From the NCBI GenBank assembly GCA_002407935.1, contig DHPU01000078.1, positions 1 through 16,527 on the forward strand: DNA of 16,527 bases, written 5' to 3'. The stretch comes from Peptococcaceae bacterium UBA5356. GTDB lineage: Bacteria; Bacillota; Peptococcia; DRI-13; DTU073. The notes beneath the pieces are model-generated. The model was given only the letters and a program-made list of their open reading frames with translations. It had not been told where the DNA came from and ran no database searches. Shown in pieces: positions 12,643-16,527 of the stretch. A program made the position numbers and the translations under genes. Numbering within the stretch: position 1 is the stretch's first letter; each line of letters begins with the position of its first letter.

Positions 12643-14667
12643 TTACTCCAGTTGTTTCAGGTAACTTCTTAATGTTTCAGATACCTGGGTATCTTTTGAC
12701 AGCCAGTATCTCCAGGACGGTTTTGCTGTAGTTGCATTATCATTATCATTATCATCATAAAAACATAGCATGTAGGAGTTATCTCTTCTGTATGATTCAT
12801 TGCGGATCAAGGTTAGGTCTAATAATTCCTGCAATATTTCCGGATCCGTAATTTTAACAGTAGGTGCTGCCTCCTGTGATTTTTCCCGTATATTAATATT
12901 CTTCACGTCTTCTACTGTAACGTAGGCTATTTCTTTTGGCAGCAGCATGATCTTGTCGTAATACCCCTTGTCTTTGAGCCATTGCAGTATGTGGTGATAA
13001 CTGTTGCGGAGGTTATACCGTATTTTTTCCCCGTTATAGTCTTCAATGGTAATGTATACATAGGGGGAGTTTACGGTTAATTCATCATAGGAAGTAGAGA
13101 GCAGATCCTGTCTTAAGAGATTGACAAAATCCTGTATTTCCGTTTTATCTGCCAGCACATATGATTTTTTGGTTGTTCTTTCATCGTTGATTTCGATTAA
13201 CTTGAGATCAGCGGATTTTTGTGTAAGCACGGGGAATCTGGCCTCTTTGTACTCCAGAGATTCATAAAGAGGTTTTAGTGGAGCGGCGTTGCGTTCAAAA
13301 TTCACAACATACCGGCGGACAAGATGTTTCCCGTTTTTTAGCGTATAAATGAGATAATAATTGTTCCCTTGTTCGTTATAGGGCTTTTTTAACAGCTGTT
13401 TGTGTAGTTGAGTAATGTTTTCGATGTTATTTTGGCTTGTAAAGAAGTATCCGTCCGTCTCAGATGAAAAATACTTAGATGAAACATACTCTTTGGTCAT
13501 ACCATCGTAAATTCGATAACCCAAGTATGCTTTTTCGACTTGAGCGGGATCCGGGATACGGTGTACATAACCTGTTATGTCGGCGGCATTTCCGATTAAG
13601 AGCACGGCAATTATGGCTACATATCCGAGATAGCCTTTATATTTATGCCAGACCCGGAAGGATTTATTAAGGAGTATTTCAGCCGTAAAGTAGCCAAGCA
13701 AGGAACCTATTACATAACCAAAAATAAGGAAGGGAAGAGAATGATTGTAAAAAACATTAAAACAGGCACCACATAATAGCATCGAGCATGCGGTTACACC
13801 GTATTTAAAAATCGGCCGTACCGCGGAAAAACTAATCACATCACCGGCAATTTCTAAATTCCGAAGTTTGTAAAAATAAGCGGCGGCTACCGCAAAGAGA
13901 GTAATGACGATCAGATAAATAAAAATCGTTCCCCCGGTGAAATATTCTATACCCCGGTTATTTTTCAAAAGCAAAAAGATAGGAAGTACTTCATTCAGAC
14001 AAGTGTCGTAATAAGGATGAAGGCTGGTGTATCCATAAACTAAACGTTGCATATTGTAGTCCCACAGGATGTATATACCGAAAGGGAGAACATTAAGAAT
14101 ATAAGTGAAGGCAAGGTGGGCAAGAGAATTACCGGTAAACATGCCGACAAAAACGGTCATAAAAAAGAATAACATATTAAAAAGTAGCGTCGCACCGATC
14201 CATTGCCCAACATTCCAGAGCGAATAACATTCACTCAATGGGGTGGTAATGTTTAGCAGCATCAGTAATAATCCTGTCAAAAGGACGGGAAGACTAAGCA
14301 ATAATAGTCCGGCGGTACTGTGGTTTAAGAAGAGGGATTCCCGGTTAAAAGGTAAACTATGCATCATCGCACTAGACCTTGGATTATTTAAATATCGAAA
14401 AATCAGTACCGCTAAAATAATAGGAACAGTAAGAATCAGCAGTATTTGTAGTCCGTTGTTACCGGATAAGATGTCGAGCGAATTCCGCAAGGATGCTCTT
14501 ACCCAATTTTCCTCAAGGAGTGTTCTGCGTATCATATGGTGTAAGGGAAGCAGCAGAAAGAGGATAAGAGCGTAAAGAGCACTGACCCATCCCCAGCGTT
14601 TAAAATCACTAAGAATCAGGCCTTTATTAAAGGTGATATCCTTAAATAAGGATGTTTTGGATTTCAT
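12643..14667 (-). CDS. ABC transporter permease, YtrC/D-like, with large C-terminal soluble domain
   Basis: A 674-residue membrane protein. The N-terminal ~360 residues contain about eight to nine hydrophobic segments (for example 'WGWVSALYALILFLLLPL', 'ILLILTVPIILAVLIF', 'LLLLSLPVLLTGLLLMLL', 'IFGYVIGSLLGYF', 'YVAIIAVLLIG'). The last ~300 residues are soluble and mixed alpha/beta, with no motif I recognise. It is the membrane partner of the ATPase upstream; their frames overlap by 26 bases, indicating translational coupling. The start at 14667 is supported by GGAGGG eight bases upstream; a longer start seven residues earlier lacks one. GntR-ABC-permease operons of this kind (ytr in Bacillus) respond to cell-wall antibiotics and envelope stress, so a role in envelope homeostasis is likely but inferred. 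The C-terminal domain is probably extracytoplasmic. Confidence 0.85.
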   Translation of the reverse strand: MKSKTSLFKDITFNKGLILSDFKRWGWVSALYALILFLLLPLHHMIRRTLLEENWVRASLRNSLDILSGNNGLQILLILTVPIILAVLIFRYLNNPRSSAMMHSLPFNRESLFLNHSTAGLLLLSLPVLLTGLLLMLLNITTPLSECYSLWNVGQWIGATLLFNMLFFFMTVFVGMFTGNSLAHLAFTYILNVLPFGIYILWDYNMQRLVYGYTSLHPYYDTCLNEVLPIFLLLKNNRGIEYFTGGTIFIYLIVITLFAVAAAYFYKLRNLEIAGDVISFSAVRPIFKYGVTACSMLLCGACFNVFYNHSLPFLIFGYVIGSLLGYFTAEILLNKSFRVWHKYKGYLGYVAIIAVLLIGNAADITGYVHRIPDPAQVEKAYLGYRIYDGMTKEYVSSKYFSSETDGYFFTSQNNIENITQLHKQLLKKPYNEQGNNYYLIYTLKNGKHLVRRYVVNFERNAAPLKPLYESLEYKEARFPVLTQKSADLKLIEINDERTTKKSYVLADKTEIQDFVNLLRQDLLSTSYDELTVNSPYVYITIEDYNGEKIRYNLRNSYHHILQWLKDKGYYDKIMLLPKEIAYVTVEDVKNINIREKSQEAAPTVKITDPEILQELLDLTLIRNESYRRDNSYMLCFYDDNDNDNATTAKPSWRYWLSKDTQVSETLRSYLKQLE

Positions 14668-15553
14668 AACCGATTCCCTCCAATTCATAAATAAAGATTT
14701 CCTCTAATGTTAAAGGTAAGACATCCAAAATTACCGGATTGGCTTGTTGGATTAACGAAAGAATTTCTTCGCGATTGCCTTTCATAATCAAGAGAAGGAT
14801 ACTTCCGTTTTGTTCACAGTGGAGAATATTTTCTCGAGGTAAGATATTTTGGGGGAATCCGTCCGGAATTCCGTCGGCAAAGGCGATCTGCAGTTTATGA
14901 AGATCCATTTTCAAATCATCCAGGTCTTTCTCTACCATAATACTGCCATTGTGCAGTATGCCGACATGGTCACAAACATCTTCTAATTCACGCAGGTTGT
15001 GGGAAGAAACCAGGACGGTTGTTTGGTGTTCGGCTACGTCTTGGAGAATCAAATTCCAGACTTTTTTACGCATTACCGGATCCAGCCCATCGACCGGTTC
15101 ATCGAGAATCATCACTTGAGGTTGAAGGCAGATACCCAGCCAAAAAGTCACTTGTTTTTGCATTCCTTTGGATAAACGGGTAATTCTTCTTTTCGTGTCA
15201 AGGGGAAACACCTTTTTGAGCAGATGATAGCGATCCCAATTCCAGGTAGGATAGAGACGGGAATAAAATTTTGCTGTTTCGTCGATAGTGTATTGCGAAA
15301 AGAAGTAAAGATCATCGGGTATGTATACCATCAGGGCTTTAGCGGCGGGGTTTTCATAAACCGGTTGGCCGGAGATGGTGATGTTTCCGGTATCCTGACG
15401 ATAAATACCGGCGAGATGCTTAATCAGGGTTGTTTTACCGGCACCGTTAGGCCCTAAAAGCCCATAAACCGATCCTTTATCAACATGAATATTTAAGTTT
15501 TTTAAAGCTTGGAATTTATCGAAACTTTTACTTAGATTTTTCACTTCAATCAT
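14642..15553 (-). CDS. ABC transporter ATP-binding protein, YtrB-like
   Basis: A 303-residue cytoplasmic ATPase that powers the adjacent permease. It has Walker A GPNGAGKTT (34-42), a divergent signature LSKGM (127-131, replacing LSGGQ), Walker B VMILDEP (147-153), a D-loop GLD (156-158) and the switch histidine H185 in SSHN. Residues after ~215 form the C-terminal extension typical of ABC-2 type ATPases of this group. ATG 15553 is chosen because AAAGGAGG ends 9 bases upstream, inside the last codons of the regulator gene; a longer frame adding 23 residues reads back through that gene. The gap to the GntR stop is four bases, so the genes are co-transcribed. Confidence 0.92.
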   Translation of the reverse strand: MIEVKNLSKSFDKFQALKNLNIHVDKGSVYGLLGPNGAGKTTLIKHLAGIYRQDTGNITISGQPVYENPAAKALMVYIPDDLYFFSQYTIDETAKFYSRLYPTWNWDRYHLLKKVFPLDTKRRITRLSKGMQKQVTFWLGICLQPQVMILDEPVDGLDPVMRKKVWNLILQDVAEHQTTVLVSSHNLRELEDVCDHVGILHNGSIMVEKDLDDLKMDLHKLQIAFADGIPDGFPQNILPRENILHCEQNGSILLLIMKGNREEILSLIQQANPVILDVLPLTLEEIFIYELEGIGYEIQNILI

Positions 15554-15557
15554 TTTT

Positions 15558-15935
15558 TTATACCTCCTTTTTTTGCCTATAAATACTTTGGATAAGAGTA
15601 AGCAATTGTTCTTGGGGTTCATCTAAATAGAGGAGTTCTGCCACGATTTTTTCCAACTCTTGTACTAATTCATTGCGTCTTGCTAAGTTCGCCTTTTTAT
15701 CCAGCGGGGCGACAAAGCTGCCTTTAGCCCGGACAGAGTAAATAAATCCTTCTGTTTCCAAGTCTTTGTAGGCTTTTTGAATCGTATTAGGGTTAATGGT
15801 GAGGGATTGAGCAAGTTCACGTACAGAGGGGATACGCTCATCCGTTTTTAAAGCTCTACTAATGATTAAGGCTTTCATTTTCTCTTTAATTTGTTCATAG
15901 AGTGGTTTACGATCCCGAACATCCAATTGAAACAT
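15558..15935 (-). CDS. GntR-family transcriptional regulator, YtrA subfamily
   Basis: A 125-residue regulator. The N-terminal winged helix-turn-helix (about 10-78) has 'PLYEQIKEKMKALI', 'RIPSVRELAQSLTINPNTIQKAYKDLE' (recognition helix) and 'GFIYSVRAKGSFVA' (wing). Only a short C-terminal helix pair follows, with no ligand-binding FCD or UTRA domain, which defines the YtrA subfamily. Such proteins repress their own ABC transporter operon. ATG 15935 has AAGGAGG six bases upstream. The inverted repeat between promoter and start is the probable operator. The protein should be a dimer through the C-terminal helices. Confidence 0.93.
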   Translation of the reverse strand: MFQLDVRDRKPLYEQIKEKMKALIISRALKTDERIPSVRELAQSLTINPNTIQKAYKDLETEGFIYSVRAKGSFVAPLDKKANLARRNELVQELEKIVAELLYLDEPQEQLLTLIQSIYRQKKEV

Positions 15936-15948
15936 AAGGGCCTCCTTC

Positions 15949-15980
15949 CTGTATTACAAACAATAACACAGTTAATACAG
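15949..15980 (-). promoter_or_regulatory. Probable operator of the GntR/ABC operon
   Basis: CTGTATTA (15949-15956) and TAATACAG (15973-15980) are a perfect 8-bp inverted repeat with a 16-base spacer. It lies immediately downstream of the -10 box and across the expected transcription start, so bound repressor would block initiation. A second CAGTTA(A/T) direct repeat overlaps the distal arm. Confidence 0.6.
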
Positions 15981-15984
15981 TTAT

Positions 15985-16013
15985 ATAATAAGCGGATTAA
16001 TTTAAGTTGTCAA
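15985..16013 (-). promoter_or_regulatory. Sigma-A promoter of the GntR/ABC operon
   Basis: On the minus strand, a perfect TTGACA (16013-16008), a 17-base spacer and TATTAT (15990-15985), 50 bases upstream of the regulator start codon. Confidence 0.85.
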
Positions 16014-16031
16014 GGGTTAATATTGAAAAAT

Positions 16032-16075
16032 TTCGTCACGCATTCTCGTGACTTCAGTCGTGAGTAAGTGACGAA
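16032..16075. mobile_element. IS200/IS605 right-end-like hairpin, possible solo end
   Basis: A nested structure: outer arms TTCGTCAC and GTGACGAA, and an inner stem CTCGTGAC/GTCGTGAG (two G-T pairs) with a TTCA loop. The inner sequence 'GACTTCAGTC..GAGTAAGTGAC' looks like the terminal hairpins (omega-RNA 3' region) of many tnpB-bearing IS605-type elements. The tnpB fragment nearby lies on the other side, so this would be the end of a separate, deleted copy. Recognised by resemblance only. Confidence 0.35.
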
Positions 16076-16143
16076 TATGTCGGAATAAAAACCCATCTAA
16101 TCTATTGTTAACGCTTGATTTTATTGTGTGCATATATAACCAC

Positions 16144-16196
16144 ATTTTACCGCAAAATATAAGGTCTTGACTACGAACCTATGTTTGCGGTAAAAT
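16144..16196 (+). promoter_or_regulatory. 13-bp inverted repeat flanking and overlapping a tnpB promoter
   Basis: ATTTTACCGCAAA (16144-16156) and TTTGCGGTAAAAT (16184-16196) are perfect inverted repeats with 27 bases between. A promoter TTGACT (16167-16172), 18-base spacer, TAAAAT (16191-16196) lies inside: the -35 is in the loop and the -10 is within the right arm. Either a left-end stem of an IS605-type element or a repressor site. Confidence 0.5.
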
Positions 16197-16247
16197 ATAG
16201 GGAGAACAATATATTCAGTCTCAAAAGCAGGGCAGGTGAATTTGACT

Positions 16248-16508
16248 ATGCTAAAAGCTTATAAATACAGACTATATCCTAACGATGAACAACGGATCCA
16301 ACTGGCTAAAACATTTGGCTGTGTACGTTTTGTTTATAATTATTATCTGAATAAGAAAATGGAGCAATATAAAGCTGAACAAAAATCAATGACCAAATAT
16401 GATTGTAATAATCATTGTAACAAGGAATTAAAAACCGAATTTACCTGGCTTAAAGAAGTAGATAAATTTGCCTTAACTAATTCAATCTATGATTTAGATA
16501 GTGCCTAA
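16248..16508 (+). pseudogene. tnpB: Truncated IS200/IS605 TnpB (OrfB) fragment
   Basis: 86 codons of a TnpB RNA-guided nuclease N-terminus: 'MLKAYKYRLYPNDEQ', 'TFGCVRFVYNYYL' and 'FTWLKEVDKFALTNSIYDLDSA'. These match the family's helix-turn-helix/wedge N-terminal domain. Full TnpB proteins are about 370-400 residues, with RuvC and zinc-finger parts downstream. Here a TAA follows 'LDSA', exactly where family members continue with an aromatic NFF-type segment. The remaining 19 bases do not resume the family sequence in any frame, so this looks like a deletion junction rather than a simple frameshift. The window edge prevents certainty. ATG 16248 is preceded by AGGTGA at 8 bases; GTG 16236 would overlap that site. 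Confidence 0.8.
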
Positions 16509-16527
16509 AATATAGCTATACCACTAA

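Overview
The window comes from a low-to-moderate GC bacterium, most likely a Bacillota/Clostridia-type organism. The evidence is strong AGGAGG-like Shine-Dalgarno sites, a YtrA-type GntR/ABC operon, a manganese riboswitch with an intrinsic terminator, and a large SLH-domain surface protein. No species can be assigned from the sequence alone.

Region 1 (1-3400) is a cation-homeostasis block. It holds the C-terminal end of a cation diffusion facilitator, then a yybP-ykoY (Mn2+) riboswitch whose closing stem competes with a long terminator hairpin, then a P2A-type cation-transporting ATPase. Region 2 (3497-4120) is a two-gene Phd/YefM-RelE/ParE toxin-antitoxin pair. Region 3 (4121-4642) is about 520 bp without a convincing gene, with strong hairpins and a pair of palindromes in helical phase.

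Region 4 (4643-10827) is the centrepiece: a diversity-generating retroelement (DGR). A 1655-residue secreted protein carries three SLH cell-wall anchors, a string of Ig-like and repeat domains, and a C-terminal FGE-sulfatase/C-type-lectin-like domain. The last ~40 residues of that domain are the variable repeat (VR, 9485-9599). A matching template repeat (TR, 9841-9955) lies 241 bp downstream. The two differ at 13 of 115 positions, and 10 of the 13 fall on template adenines, which is the DGR signature. A hairpin follows the VR, two further inverted repeats precede the TR, and a DGR-class reverse transcriptase follows the TR. The RT keeps the palm motifs (FYPS, IGNYTSQ, YMDD). It lacks the usual N-terminal fingers region and a ribosome binding site, and no Avd gene is present. 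The DGR may therefore be damaged, or may depend on an RT or Avd elsewhere in the genome.

Region 5 (10857-12605) holds a convergent AAA+/DUF4143 ATPase with a good promoter and flanking direct repeats, a small unrecognised ORF and a bidirectional terminator. Region 6 (12643-16013) is a minus-strand operon of GntR regulator, ABC ATPase and large permease, of the YtrABC type. It has a sigma-A promoter and an inverted repeat placed where an autoregulatory operator would sit. Region 7 (16032-16527) is IS200/IS605-like debris: a right-end-like hairpin, a long inverted repeat with an embedded promoter, and a tnpB reading frame that stops after 86 codons.
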